In this document: positions 9,442 through 17,804 of the stretch, piece after piece
Layout of the letters: each line of letters starts with the position of its first letter
How positions within the stretch are numbered: the first letter of the stretch is position 1
Assembly (NCBI GenBank): GCA_018240525.1
Contig: JAFEFN010000003.1
Location: forward strand, 518,085 to 582,084
Length of the DNA: 64,000 bases
DNA from: Pseudomonadota bacterium
GTDB lineage: Bacteria; Pseudomonadota; Gammaproteobacteria; Steroidobacterales; Steroidobacteraceae
Direction: 5' to 3'
Position numbers and translations under genes: made by a program
Notes under the pieces: generated by a model
What the model saw: the letters and a program-made list of their open reading frames with translations, nothing else
Database searches by the model: none
Told to the model about the DNA's origin: nothing

Positions 9442-9457
9442 GGACGCCAGTGTACTG

Positions 9458-9961
9458 TCATCGGCGTACAGCGCGAGGTGCATCCCCCCAGGGATGTGTG
9501 GTGAGGTAGGCACCTGTGTCCCCGACGAAGTGGACCTCCACGATCCTGCGCCGGAAGTGCATTTCCCCGCCGGCCTGCTCAAAGCGATCTCGGTAGCGGC
9601 CGCCGAAGACGATTCGCGGCAGGGTGCTGCCGTGCTGCTGGACGATGAGGAAGTTTGATTCCGCCCCAAGGCTGCCATCCTCAGCCTGGAACACGTCGAT
9701 ATTGGAGACGTAGTGCAGCGCCCGGCCGGTCGCGTACAACTGCTCCGGGTTGGCGGGATTGCCGTTGGCGTCGTAAAAGCGATGCCGGCGCATGAGTTCC
9801 CGCACCCCGTCGGCACCTGCAAACACCTCCCCCACGCCGGCGAATACGATCTCGCCATTGCGAAAAAGCTGCGCCAAGTCCTCCACCAGACCGCAGTCTT
9901 GCAGCCGTGTCGAGCGATGGATGAGTGCACGCAGCGCATGTTCGGTGGCGTAGTCGAGCAT
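9458..9961 (-). CDS. SnoaL-like / NTF2-fold protein
   Basis: The 167 residues form a cone-like NTF2-fold domain resembling SnoaL or ring-hydroxylating dioxygenase small subunits (HRSTRLQDCGLVEDLAQLF at the start, then GRYRDRFEQAGGEMHFRRRIVE). Such proteins bind or isomerise hydrophobic ring compounds. It starts 9 bp after the DUF7065-like gene stop and ends 16 bp before the LuxR start, so it lies firmly inside the operon. No catalytic residues can be assigned with confidence. Confidence 0.8.
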   Translation of the reverse strand: MLDYATEHALRALIHRSTRLQDCGLVEDLAQLFRNGEIVFAGVGEVFAGADGVRELMRRHRFYDANGNPANPEQLYATGRALHYVSNIDVFQAEDGSLGAESNFLIVQQHGSTLPRIVFGGRYRDRFEQAGGEMHFRRRIVEVHFVGDTGAYLTTHPWGDAPRAVRR

Positions 9962-9970
9962 GAGGCACGC

Positions 9971-10891
9971 CTAGGCCCGCGCGCCGCGGTCGCGGGCGTG
10001 CCAGAGCGGGACGCTCCACACGTCCTGCTCCTCGCCGTAGATGGTCTCGCCGTCGATGTCCCAGCGCATCAGGTGCAGCCAGGTGATCAGGTTCGGGTAC
10101 GGTTCGTAGACCATCCGGTTCATCGGCACCCCGCGTGCAAGGATCCGCCGGCCCTCGGTGTCGTAGACCTCAAGCTCCACCTGCCTGAGCACCTCGTTGG
10201 CATAGATGCTGGAGCGCTTACCGCCGGCCAGACTGAGGCGCCGACCATCGCGTGCCAGGTAGCCCTTGAAGACCTCATCCCCCTGCGCGCCCGGCTTGGA
10301 GTAGCACACGAAGGCAAGTTTTTCCGACTGTCCGTGACAGTAGTTCATGCGAATGTCGTCGGTGATCACGCGCGGCCCCCAGGACCGGTCGCGGATACCA
10401 AAGCAGTCGATCTCGTGACGGCGCGCGCCGATTCTGATCGATCCGGTGTAGCGGCCCGCCTGATCGATGTGGCCGGCAAAGAATTCGCTCATCCCCTTGG
10501 CGTTGACGATTTCCGGAGGCGTGGTGGCGTCGAACCTGAGTTCCACCTCGATATCGCGGCGTGCGTAGGACATCTCGTAGCGATTGCCCTCCTCTACCGT
10601 GCGCAGGCACGTGCCGCAGTCCAGTTCCAGCGACCGCAGGTCGAGCCGTCCCGAAATCGCCCGATTGACCTCATAGTGGAAGGCCGGGATGTCCCAGGGC
10701 AGGTACGCACTGGCGTCCCAGACGATACAACCGCCCCCGTAAATGCCGAGCACCGGCCGGAACCACTGGTACAGGTACACCGTCGTCGCCAGCTCCGGGA
10801 TCCAGGCGCCATACCAGAACGTTTCCATCCAGTACGGCTGGCTGTGATCCCAGTCATGGAAGGTGTCAACCGAGTTTTCAACAACCAGCAT
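9971..10891 (-). CDS. DUF7065-like protein of unknown function
   Basis: The product is 306 residues from the ATG at 10891 (MLVVENSVDTFHDWDHSQ); the 51 residues upstream in frame cover the operator palindrome and are probably untranslated. It contains DCFGIRDRSWGPR and DIDGETIYGEEQDVW motifs that I associate with the DUF7064/7065 group of lipocalin-like beta-rich proteins seen in steroid and hydrocarbon catabolic clusters. It has no signal peptide. It is first in the operon with SnoaL-like, LuxR and kinase genes, 65 bp downstream of a perfect palindrome. The function is unknown; binding of a hydrophobic substrate is a guess. Confidence 0.75.
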   Translation of the reverse strand: MLVVENSVDTFHDWDHSQPYWMETFWYGAWIPELATTVYLYQWFRPVLGIYGGGCIVWDASAYLPWDIPAFHYEVNRAISGRLDLRSLELDCGTCLRTVEEGNRYEMSYARRDIEVELRFDATTPPEIVNAKGMSEFFAGHIDQAGRYTGSIRIGARRHEIDCFGIRDRSWGPRVITDDIRMNYCHGQSEKLAFVCYSKPGAQGDEVFKGYLARDGRRLSLAGGKRSSIYANEVLRQVELEVYDTEGRRILARGVPMNRMVYEPYPNLITWLHLMRWDIDGETIYGEEQDVWSVPLWHARDRGARA

Positions 10892-10955
10892 CGCGGCTTT
10901 GACCCCGAATCTGCCCCAGAGGACTGATCCGCAGCATAGAACTCCGTTCAAACCG

Positions 10956-10980
10956 CGGTAATCACCGGAACCGATTACCG
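10956..10980. promoter_or_regulatory. Palindromic operator, copy 1
   Basis: CGGTAATC at 10956-10963 and GATTACCG at 10973-10980 are perfect reverse complements separated by 9 bp. The site lies 65-89 bp upstream of the DUF7065-like start, where an activator or repressor would bind. A closely matching sequence (19 of 25 positions) lies at 17652-17676 upstream of the TonB receptor gene. Each site is near a gene or operon linked to one of the two LuxR paralogues, which are the obvious candidate binders. Confidence 0.6.
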
Positions 10981-11041
10981 TTGCGGCTGTGCCGGCCCGC
11001 GGCGCCGGAGGTTGCCTGCGCCATCGAGTCTGCAGATAACC

Positions 11042-11055
11042 CAATCAAGTGATTG
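11042..11055. repeat. Short palindrome CAATC-N4-GATTG
   Basis: CAATC (11042-11046) and GATTG (11051-11055) form a perfect inverted repeat with a 4-bp spacer. It is in the same intergenic region as the larger operator and shares the AATC/GATT core, so it may be a secondary regulator site. Alternatively it is a chance palindrome beyond the kinase stop codon. Confidence 0.3.
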
Positions 11056-11098
11056 ACCCGGGAGCGGCGCACACTCAGGAAATTTCTGGCCCAGCGCA

Positions 11099-12451
11099 TC
11101 AGTCCAGGGCGGCCCAGCGGCGGTCTGGATAGAGGCGCGCCGCCGGCCCGTACAACCATTCGAGCCGATAGCAGCGGCGCCCGAAGAAGCGGATCAGACG
11201 CTCGTCATCGAAGCGGTGCTGCCGGATCGCAAGGTCGAGCGCGGCATTGCCTGCAGCAGCGTTCGTCACGCGGTGCCCGAGCAGCTCGCCCAAGTCATCG
11301 AGATCGGCGCGCTCGATCCGCTGCCCGAGCCGCTGCACGCGCTCCATGCACTGGATGAGTACCGACACTTCGAGTGCGCGCGCCTTGGCGTAGGGATCCG
11401 TCAGCGTCGGGCGCACGTCATGCTCATTGGCGAAATCCGCCGCCATGGCCAACGGGTCCCTAACCCCGTCGTCTGCCGGCAGTTCCACGGCGCCGATCTG
11501 CACTCCCATCGACTCCGCCATCGACTCCAGCGTCGATCGATCGCCGATGTAACGATAGGCGAGGTACCAAGCCTGGGGTTCGCGGAGGTTGGCGATGACC
11601 GTACGCTCGGCGATCGGGATCATACCGCGCACGTTCTGCTGCACTCGGTAGTAGCGCACCGCCGCCAGGTCCACCGCCAGTCCCGAGCGCTGCTCATACC
11701 GCCTCATGAGGCCGGTCAGCCCCCCTGAGGGGTTCCAGAACTCGCGCACGCAGATATTCCCGAGGTCCTCCATCGGATCGCCCAGGTGCGCCCACTCCCA
11801 GTCAATCACCGCCGTGACGTGGTCACCCTCGAAAAGGAAATTCACCGGCCCGGTGTCGCCCTGCACCATCGACACACGCTGCACCTTCTTCGGAGCGAAA
11901 CGCTCCAGCCAGTCCACCCCGTAGGTGATGAGTGGATCGTGGTAGCCGGACAGGAATTCCGCCCAGCGCTTCCTCACCAGGTCCAGCTCGCCCAGGACCA
12001 AGTCGCGCGCAGTGGCGGGCCGCGGAAAGTCGGCTGCCGGAAAGCGCGCGATGTCGAGCCGATGCAGTTCCGCCACGATGTCGATGAAGTTCTCCATCAC
12101 CGGCCGCTGCTGTTCGGCCGGCACATTCTGCAGGTCGGCCCGACCGGGCATTCGCTCGAAAAGCGTACAGGCGAGTGCATCATTGCGCGCCAGTACCCTC
12201 GGCACCGGCACCGCGCTGCCGTGCAGCGCGGCCACGATCTGCGTCTCCCGCCTCAGGGACCACGGGTCCCCGGGGATCGGCGTGCGCTCAAGCCGCAGGA
12301 ATCCCTTTACGGTCTCCCCCCCGGCGGACGGGGTGACGTCCACGATCCAGGCCTCGCGTCGTGCCGTGTGCCTTTCCAGACGAGTCACCGGGCCACCGCC
12401 CACTTGTGCAAGCCACTCGACAATTCCGGGCGGTAGATCGTGATTAAGCAT
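11099..12451 (-). CDS. Phosphotransferase family protein with altered Brenner motif
   Basis: This 450-residue APH-fold protein is a distant homologue of the one at 6922-8268. Its catalytic loop reads Q197-G-D199-T-G-P-V-N204, and D217 sits in VIDWEW. The catalytic Asp, Asn and metal Asp are kept, but the first His of the HGD motif is Gln. A long helical C-terminal half follows. It lies 44 bp downstream of the racemase-fold gene on the same strand and probably shares its transcript. A role in activating a catabolic intermediate is inferred from context only. Confidence 0.83.
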   Translation of the reverse strand: MLNHDLPPGIVEWLAQVGGGPVTRLERHTARREAWIVDVTPSAGGETVKGFLRLERTPIPGDPWSLRRETQIVAALHGSAVPVPRVLARNDALACTLFERMPGRADLQNVPAEQQRPVMENFIDIVAELHRLDIARFPAADFPRPATARDLVLGELDLVRKRWAEFLSGYHDPLITYGVDWLERFAPKKVQRVSMVQGDTGPVNFLFEGDHVTAVIDWEWAHLGDPMEDLGNICVREFWNPSGGLTGLMRRYEQRSGLAVDLAAVRYYRVQQNVRGMIPIAERTVIANLREPQAWYLAYRYIGDRSTLESMAESMGVQIGAVELPADDGVRDPLAMAADFANEHDVRPTLTDPYAKARALEVSVLIQCMERVQRLGQRIERADLDDLGELLGHRVTNAAAGNAALDLAIRQHRFDDERLIRFFGRRCYRLEWLYGPAARLYPDRRWAALD

Positions 12452-12495
12452 GAGACTCCCTTGTATTGCTGACCAAAGCGGCTGTGGCGCGTCGC

Positions 12496-13317
12496 TTACG
12501 TGCCGATTCCGAATTTCTCCAGCAGCATCCGCGTCGTGGCCGGCGAGTGCAGAAACGAGCCACGCGTACGGGCACTCACATCGAGCCCGCTGCGGCGCAG
12601 GCGCGCGAGCATCTCCGCCTGCATCAGCGCCACGTTGATCGGGATCACAACCGGGACGGTTCCGGCGGTGGCCTGCACCTGATTGAAGCGCTGCGCCCCG
12701 CAGACCAGGCTGAAGCCTCCGCAGCCGAAGACCACGCTGTCCGCGCCGTCCTCGGCCAGGGCGCGGGCCAGTGGCGCGAAACGCCGGATCGCCGCCGCCT
12801 GGTCCGCCATGGCCTCTACCCAGGCTTCGGCAAAGGGCATCGCATCGACGCGGATGCCACGCGGGAGGAGTGACTGCGCGAGGCCGAGGTCCTGTATCTG
12901 GCGGGTTGCATAGTCCACCTGACCCGGCAGGTTCGGCACGATGAGGCCCACGCGCCGGCCGATCTGGGCCGCGAAGGAAAGGCTCGCTGCGCCGATTCCG
13001 ATCACCGGGATCGGCACTACACTGCGGGCGGGCTCGACGCCGTAGTCGTCGAAGCAGTTGACCACGACGGCATCGAACCCGTCGGCGGCGGCCCTGACGA
13101 TGCTCCGCACGATCTCCACCGTGGCGAGCAGCTGAAAGAAGCTGTCGCGGTAGTACTCCACGCCCGCCTCGAGGTGGCTCGGAGCGTGCGCGAGGCCACG
13201 CACCTCGACTTGCGTGGCCTCATCGAGCAGACCCCTCACACACTCCTCGAGCATCGCCTGCATGGCTAGACGCGACGATTTCTCGTCGAGTACATTGTTG
13301 ATGACACAGATGCGCAT
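12496..13317 (-). CDS. Aspartate/glutamate (hydantoin) racemase-family protein
   Basis: The 273-residue protein has two half-domains, each with a catalytic-type cysteine: C88 in VVNCFDD and C199 in VFGCGG. This is the two-cysteine proton shuttle of the Asp/Glu/hydantoin racemase and maleate isomerase superfamily. The protein starts MRICVINN as hydantoin racemases do. A HyuA-type hydantoinase is encoded about 9 kb away, so racemisation of a hydantoin or a related acid is possible. The gene is divergent from the EthD gene with a gap of only about 40 bp. Confidence 0.8.
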   Translation of the reverse strand: MRICVINNVLDEKSSRLAMQAMLEECVRGLLDEATQVEVRGLAHAPSHLEAGVEYYRDSFFQLLATVEIVRSIVRAAADGFDAVVVNCFDDYGVEPARSVVPIPVIGIGAASLSFAAQIGRRVGLIVPNLPGQVDYATRQIQDLGLAQSLLPRGIRVDAMPFAEAWVEAMADQAAAIRRFAPLARALAEDGADSVVFGCGGFSLVCGAQRFNQVQATAGTVPVVIPINVALMQAEMLARLRRSGLDVSARTRGSFLHSPATTRMLLEKFGIGT

Positions 13318-13356
13318 GCGTGTCCTTCAGCCGAACAGGCGCGATTGGGGAAGTTC

Positions 13357-13716
13357 GTGATCAAGACCTTCACGCTGGTACGCAAAAAGCCCGGGCTCAC
13401 GGACCAGCAGTTCTTCGAGCGCTGGACCGAGCACACCCGCGACTGGGACTTGCGGGATCATCCGGACATACTCCTCAACCGCCTGGCGCTGCTGAAGGAC
13501 AACCCGCAGTTCACCGGGATCGCCGAGAACCACTGGCCGGACCGCGCTGCGCTCGATGCGGCCGCTGCCTGGTACGCCACCCCCGCGGGCCAGTCGCACT
13601 GGGCCGACCTGTGCTCGTTCATGGACATCGACAACAGCCCGACGGTCATCGTAGAGAGCGAGGCACTCGTGTCCGCCGAGAATGGCATCGCGCTAATCCC
13701 CTTCCCTGCGGCCTGA
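13357..13716 (+). CDS. EthD domain-containing protein
   Basis: The 119-residue protein has the dimeric alpha/beta-barrel EthD pattern (KTFTLVRKKPGLTDQQFFERWTEH). The GTG at 13357 is preferred because GGGGAAG ends a few bases upstream; a TTG at 13345 is the longer alternative. EthD proteins accompany oxygenases and cytochrome P450s in degradation clusters, and some are dehydratases or decarboxylases of polyketide-like rings. It overlaps the opposite-strand SDR gene by 24 bp at their 3' ends. Confidence 0.78.
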   Translation: MIKTFTLVRKKPGLTDQQFFERWTEHTRDWDLRDHPDILLNRLALLKDNPQFTGIAENHWPDRAALDAAAAWYATPAGQSHWADLCSFMDIDNSPTVIVESEALVSAENGIALIPFPAA

Positions 13717-14574
13717 ATCGCTCCCGCGCGCCCCCGGACGCACATAGAAGCGACTCATCAGATCGTCCCAAGCGCGGTCCGAGAGCCTGCGGCGCAGGTT
13801 CATGAAGGTGTGCGCAGACCTGAGCACGCGGTACCGCGCGCGCGGCCGGAGGTGGCACATCGCGCCGCATACCAGCGCTGCCACCTCCTCAGCCGAGCCG
13901 GCGCCACTGGCCGGGTCGTCGTAGGAAGCGACGTTCGACAGGGCCACCGCGCGGTTGAAGGCGCCGTTCGGCCCCTCCAGCTGTGCGCCACGCAGCCGGT
14001 CGTGGGCAGCACGCCCGAAGCTGGTGCGCACCAGGCCAGGCTGTATCACCAGCACGTCGATGCCGAAACCCTTGAGTTCGAAGCGCAGCGCGTCCGAAAA
14101 GGCCTCGAGTGCATACTTGGAGGCATGGTACGCGCCGCCACCGGGAAAGGTGAGGACGCCACCCATGGAACTCATGTTCACGATAAGGCCGGAACCCTGG
14201 GCGCGCATGTGAGGGACCACCAGCTGGGTGAGACGGATAGCGCCGAAGACATTCGTCTCGAACTGCGCTCGCACCTCGTCGAGATCCAGATCCTCGACCG
14301 CCCCGGGAAGTGCATAGCCGGCATTGTTCACCAGGGCCGAGATGCCACCGTGACGGGAGACCGCCGCCTCGATCGCACCGGTTCTCGAAGCCTCGTCCGT
14401 CACATCCAGTGCCTGCACGGTGGTGCGGCCACCGGCTAAGTCGGCGATGTCCCCAATGTTCCTAGCGGTAGCGCAGACAAGCCACCCCCGTGCCGCACAG
14501 CTGCGTACCAGCGCCCGCCCGATTCCGGACGAGCAGCCTGTGATCAGTACCGGGAAGCGTGGATCGACTGGCAT
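13693..14574 (-). CDS. SDR family oxidoreductase
   Basis: This 293-residue classical SDR shows TGCSSGIGR at about residues 13-21, NNAGYALPG near 84, a catalytic Ser in NMSSMGG and the YHASK active-site motif. The longer C-terminus (LRRRLSDRAWDDLMSRFYV) resembles the retinol-dehydrogenase-like and DltE-like group acting on hydrophobic alcohols. It is divergent from the tyrosine phosphatase gene with 68 bp between the starts. The substrate is unknown. Confidence 0.9.
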   Translation of the reverse strand: MPVDPRFPVLITGCSSGIGRALVRSCAARGWLVCATARNIGDIADLAGGRTTVQALDVTDEASRTGAIEAAVSRHGGISALVNNAGYALPGAVEDLDLDEVRAQFETNVFGAIRLTQLVVPHMRAQGSGLIVNMSSMGGVLTFPGGGAYHASKYALEAFSDALRFELKGFGIDVLVIQPGLVRTSFGRAAHDRLRGAQLEGPNGAFNRAVALSNVASYDDPASGAGSAEEVAALVCGAMCHLRPRARYRVLRSAHTFMNLRRRLSDRAWDDLMSRFYVRPGARGSDSGRREGD

Positions 14575-14642
14575 GCGACTTACCCGACAAGTCCTGTGGA
14601 AGACCGATTATGCTGCGTGCACCGCACTTCGGGAGTATCTGC

Positions 14643-15416
14643 ATGCCAGATGGCGCGTCCAGGCCGCGACTGATCGAGCTCGAAGGGAGCCGCAACTTCC
14701 GTGATCTCGGGGGCTATGTGAGTGCCTGCGGCCGCCGGGTGCGCTACGGCCAGCTGTTCCGATCCGGCACGCTCGCCCACCTCACCGCTGATGGCCAGCG
14801 CTCGCTGGCCGAGCTGGGGGTGCGTACGATCTGCGATCTGCGCACCACGGGGGAACGGCTCAGCGAACCGACTGCCACGATGCCGCGCACGGTGCGCACG
14901 GTCGCTTGGGACTACGAGCTCGACCGTGGCGCGGTCATTGGCGCCATCATCCAGGCGGACCCGCAGCCGGCGGGCGTGCGCGCCGCCATCATGGAGTTCT
15001 ACCGCACGGCCCCGGAGGACTTTGCCGGCCGCTTCGCGCACATCTTCCGGCTGCTGCTCGATGACGGCGCACCGCTCGCCCTGCATTGCACCGCGGGTAA
15101 AGACCGCACCGGAGTCGCCGCGGCACTGCTGCTGTCGGCCCTGGGTGTCGACCGGCCGCAGGTGATTCACGACTACGCCCTGTCCTCCGAGACTGATTTC
15201 TCGCGCATCGTCGGCGAGGGGGCGTCGTGGCAGTTCCTGCAACGGCTGCCCGCCCCGGTGCGCGCCCCGTTGTTTGCAGCCGAGCCGGCCTACATCGAGG
15301 CCAGTTTCGCCGCCATTGAACACCAGCACGGCAGCCTCGAGCGCTATCTCCGTGAGCGCCTGAATGTCGACGACGACGCCCTCGCACAACTGCGCCACCA
15401 GTACCTGACCGACTGA
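14643..15416 (+). CDS. Tyrosine-protein phosphatase (DSP-like, PF13350)
   Basis: The 257-residue protein carries the P-loop H-C149-T-A-G-K-D-R155-T-G near the middle and the SRNFRDLGGY motif at its N-terminus, as in the Lip/DSP phosphatase family. The ATG at 14643 has a CGGGAG ribosome-binding site 7 nt upstream and is preferred to in-frame ATGs at 14559 and 14610. The family dephosphorylates phosphotyrosine or phosphoinositide-like substrates. A second member is encoded at 45762-46496. Whether it antagonises the two small-molecule kinases in this island is open. Confidence 0.9.
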   Translation: MPDGASRPRLIELEGSRNFRDLGGYVSACGRRVRYGQLFRSGTLAHLTADGQRSLAELGVRTICDLRTTGERLSEPTATMPRTVRTVAWDYELDRGAVIGAIIQADPQPAGVRAAIMEFYRTAPEDFAGRFAHIFRLLLDDGAPLALHCTAGKDRTGVAAALLLSALGVDRPQVIHDYALSSETDFSRIVGEGASWQFLQRLPAPVRAPLFAAEPAYIEASFAAIEHQHGSLERYLRERLNVDDDALAQLRHQYLTD

Positions 15417-15445
15417 CGAACGCCGCAGCCGACCGTCGGCTCACG

Positions 15446-17569
15446 CTACAGCGCGATCTTGAAGTCCAGCCCGAACGTGCGTGGCGTACCGTAGTTGGTC
15501 AGCTTGATGGCGTGCAGGCCCGAGAAGCTCCCGAACGGATCTAGCAGATACTGGGTATCGCCGATGTTGCGCACCCACGCGCTGATTCGGCACTTGCTGC
15601 CATGGATCAGCCAGTTCTCGCCGATGATCGACAGGCTGGCGTTGGCGAGGCCGTAGCTCGGTACCGTTGATCCATCGCCGACCACGTCACGTGAAGTGGT
15701 GAAAGACTCGTCGCGCCACGAATAGTCGGCCTTGAAGTTGAGCATGCCGAACGGTAGCGGCACGATGTCCCAGTCGACGTTCGCGTTGACAGAATGCTTG
15801 GGCGCTGCCGACAGATGCCAGAGCGAGGCATCGTCGCCCTCGACTTCGGTGATGTCGTTGTAGAGGTAAGCGTAGCTCATGCCGACGCGGAACGACTCGG
15901 TGACGGCGAAGTCCAGCTCGGTCTCGTCGCCGTAAACCTTGGCCTTGCCGGCATTCTTGGTTTCCGTCAGCGTCGGATCCGGCTGACCGGGCACGATGAT
16001 GTCGAGTTGGATGTCCTTGTAATCCGAATAGAACAGCGCATTGTTCCAGCGCAGCCGGTGCTGCATCCATTCGGTCTTCCAGCCGACCTCATAGGTGGTG
16101 ATCTTTTCCGGCCCGAAAGGCGTGTCGAAGTTGCCCTCGCGCCAGTTGAAGCCACCCGCCTTGTAGCCCTCGGTGATCTTGCCGTACAGGTTGATGGCGT
16201 TGGAAGGCTGGTAGGTGACCGTCCCGGAGGGCGAGAAGTTGCTGTAGGAAGTGGAGCCAGGCGTGGTGACGTAGTTGTCGGCCTCACGCTTGTCCTTGGT
16301 CCAGCGGCCACCGACGGTGAATCCCCAGCGAGAGTCAGCGGCCGGCCGCCATGTCAGCTGCCCGTAGGCAGCATAGGTCTTGTTGTCGGCGGTGACGTTG
16401 TTGACCACGTTAAAGTTGACGATGTCGACCGAGTCCGTATCCAGCGAGGTGGCCCGCTCATCGAAGTAGTACAGGCCGGCAATGTAATCGAACATCTTGC
16501 TGGCACTGGTGCCGACCAGCTGGAATTCCTGCGAAAACTGGTTTTGGCGCACGGTGAGCGGGTTGTTGCGGTAGATCGCCAGCGTTTCGTTGCCTGCAAA
16601 GTCCTGATAGCTGTTGGAGTGCAGGTCCCGGTAGGCGGTAATGGACTTGAACTCCCCGATGCCGCTGACCCATGACACGGTAAGCGTGTTGCCGGAGATG
16701 TCGTCGTAGCTGTTCTCGAAGGGGTTCGGCAGCGTCGTGGCACCGAGCCGGTGCGGCTGCGCGGGCAGGAACGAGAACGCCGCCGTGGGCTCGGTGAGGT
16801 GGTAATAGTCCGCCGAATAGACGTCCTTTGCGCGGTCATAGGAATAATCGACCGTGATCGATTCGCTCGGCTTCCAGCGGGCATCGAAACGGCCCGAGAG
16901 CTGATCGTAGGCGGAGAAGTCGCTGCCCACGCCGGTGTTGCGCAGCCAGCCGTCGCGTGTGCTCCAGTCGAGCGAGGCGCGGATGAAGAACGTATCCGTC
17001 ACCGGCATGTTGAACATGGTCTGGGAAAGGATGGCGTTGTAGTTGCCGTAGCTGAGCAGCTGCGAACCGCCGAGCTTGTCGTCAGGCTTGGCGGTGATGA
17101 TGTTGATCGCACCACCCGTGGTGTTGCGGCCGTACAGCGTGCCTTGGGGGCCGCGCAGGACCTCGATGCGCTCGAGGTCCGCCTGGTTTGTGCTCAGGCC
17201 GACCGGTCGGGCGATATAGACTCCGTTCAGGTAGATCCCGACCGGAGGGTCTTCGGTGACCTGGCTGTCCACGGCACCGACGCCGCGGATGAAGATGTTC
17301 AGCGTCGTCGAGGCGCTGCCGAAGGGCATGATGTGCAGGTTGGGAACCTGGTTCGCCAGGTCGGCGACGTTCTGGATGCCCCGCTGCTGGAGTTCGTCCG
17401 CGTTGAAGGCCTCGAGGGAGATAGGCGTCTCCTGCAGATCCTGGGCCTTCTTCTGGGCGGTCACGATCACTTCCTGCAAGGCAGCTTCCGCGGCAAGCGC
17501 GGGCCCTGCGGCCGCCGCCGCGCCGAGAATGCCCGCCAGCGTCAATCCGTGGAATCGGCTAATCGTCAT
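15446..17569 (-). CDS. TonB-dependent outer-membrane receptor
   Basis: The 707-residue protein begins with a signal peptide (MTISRFHGLTLAGILGAAAA...PALA), then EVIVTAQKK as a TonB-box-like segment, and a plug domain ending RIEVLRGPQGTLYGRNTTGG. A 22-stranded barrel follows and ends in an aromatic-rich terminus (PRTFGLDFKIAL). The ATG at 17569 has a GAGGGGG ribosome-binding site. In catabolic islands such receptors import bulky hydrophobic substrates rather than iron. Operator copy 2 lies 83-107 bp upstream, and the divergent gene is a LuxR regulator. Confidence 0.95.
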   Translation of the reverse strand: MTISRFHGLTLAGILGAAAAAGPALAAEAALQEVIVTAQKKAQDLQETPISLEAFNADELQQRGIQNVADLANQVPNLHIMPFGSASTTLNIFIRGVGAVDSQVTEDPPVGIYLNGVYIARPVGLSTNQADLERIEVLRGPQGTLYGRNTTGGAINIITAKPDDKLGGSQLLSYGNYNAILSQTMFNMPVTDTFFIRASLDWSTRDGWLRNTGVGSDFSAYDQLSGRFDARWKPSESITVDYSYDRAKDVYSADYYHLTEPTAAFSFLPAQPHRLGATTLPNPFENSYDDISGNTLTVSWVSGIGEFKSITAYRDLHSNSYQDFAGNETLAIYRNNPLTVRQNQFSQEFQLVGTSASKMFDYIAGLYYFDERATSLDTDSVDIVNFNVVNNVTADNKTYAAYGQLTWRPAADSRWGFTVGGRWTKDKREADNYVTTPGSTSYSNFSPSGTVTYQPSNAINLYGKITEGYKAGGFNWREGNFDTPFGPEKITTYEVGWKTEWMQHRLRWNNALFYSDYKDIQLDIIVPGQPDPTLTETKNAGKAKVYGDETELDFAVTESFRVGMSYAYLYNDITEVEGDDASLWHLSAAPKHSVNANVDWDIVPLPFGMLNFKADYSWRDESFTTSRDVVGDGSTVPSYGLANASLSIIGENWLIHGSKCRISAWVRNIGDTQYLLDPFGSFSGLHAIKLTNYGTPRTFGLDFKIAL

Positions 17570-17651
17570 TTTCAGTCCCCCTCGAGCCAAGCGGAACGCC
17601 CGCATCAGGCGTAATCACGAGCAAAATCAATCTCGTCAGTTTCGGCGGGCG

Positions 17652-17676
17652 CGTCAATCACCGAAATTGATTAGCG
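17652..17676. promoter_or_regulatory. Operator, copy 2, in the TonB receptor / LuxR divergent region
   Basis: TCAATCACCG starts at 17654 and ATTGATTAGCG ends at 17676, giving AATC-N9-GATT with the same spacing as copy 1 at 10956. Nineteen of 25 positions match by eye, including ATCACCG and GATTA. The site is 83-107 bp upstream of the TonB receptor start and 129-153 bp upstream of the LuxR start. It overlaps the right arm of a second imperfect palindrome, CAGTTTCGG (17637-17645) with CCGAAATTG (17661-17669). Confidence 0.55.
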
Positions 17677-17804
17677 ATTGGCGGAGCCCCCACACCCGCT
17701 TGCGCTGCCGGGAAGCGGTGCTGTCGGACCGTAATCTGTTCGGATGAATGGTGGGCCGACTCCTCCGCATGCACCTCGGGCGTGGACTGCGTAGACTCCC
17801 TCCC

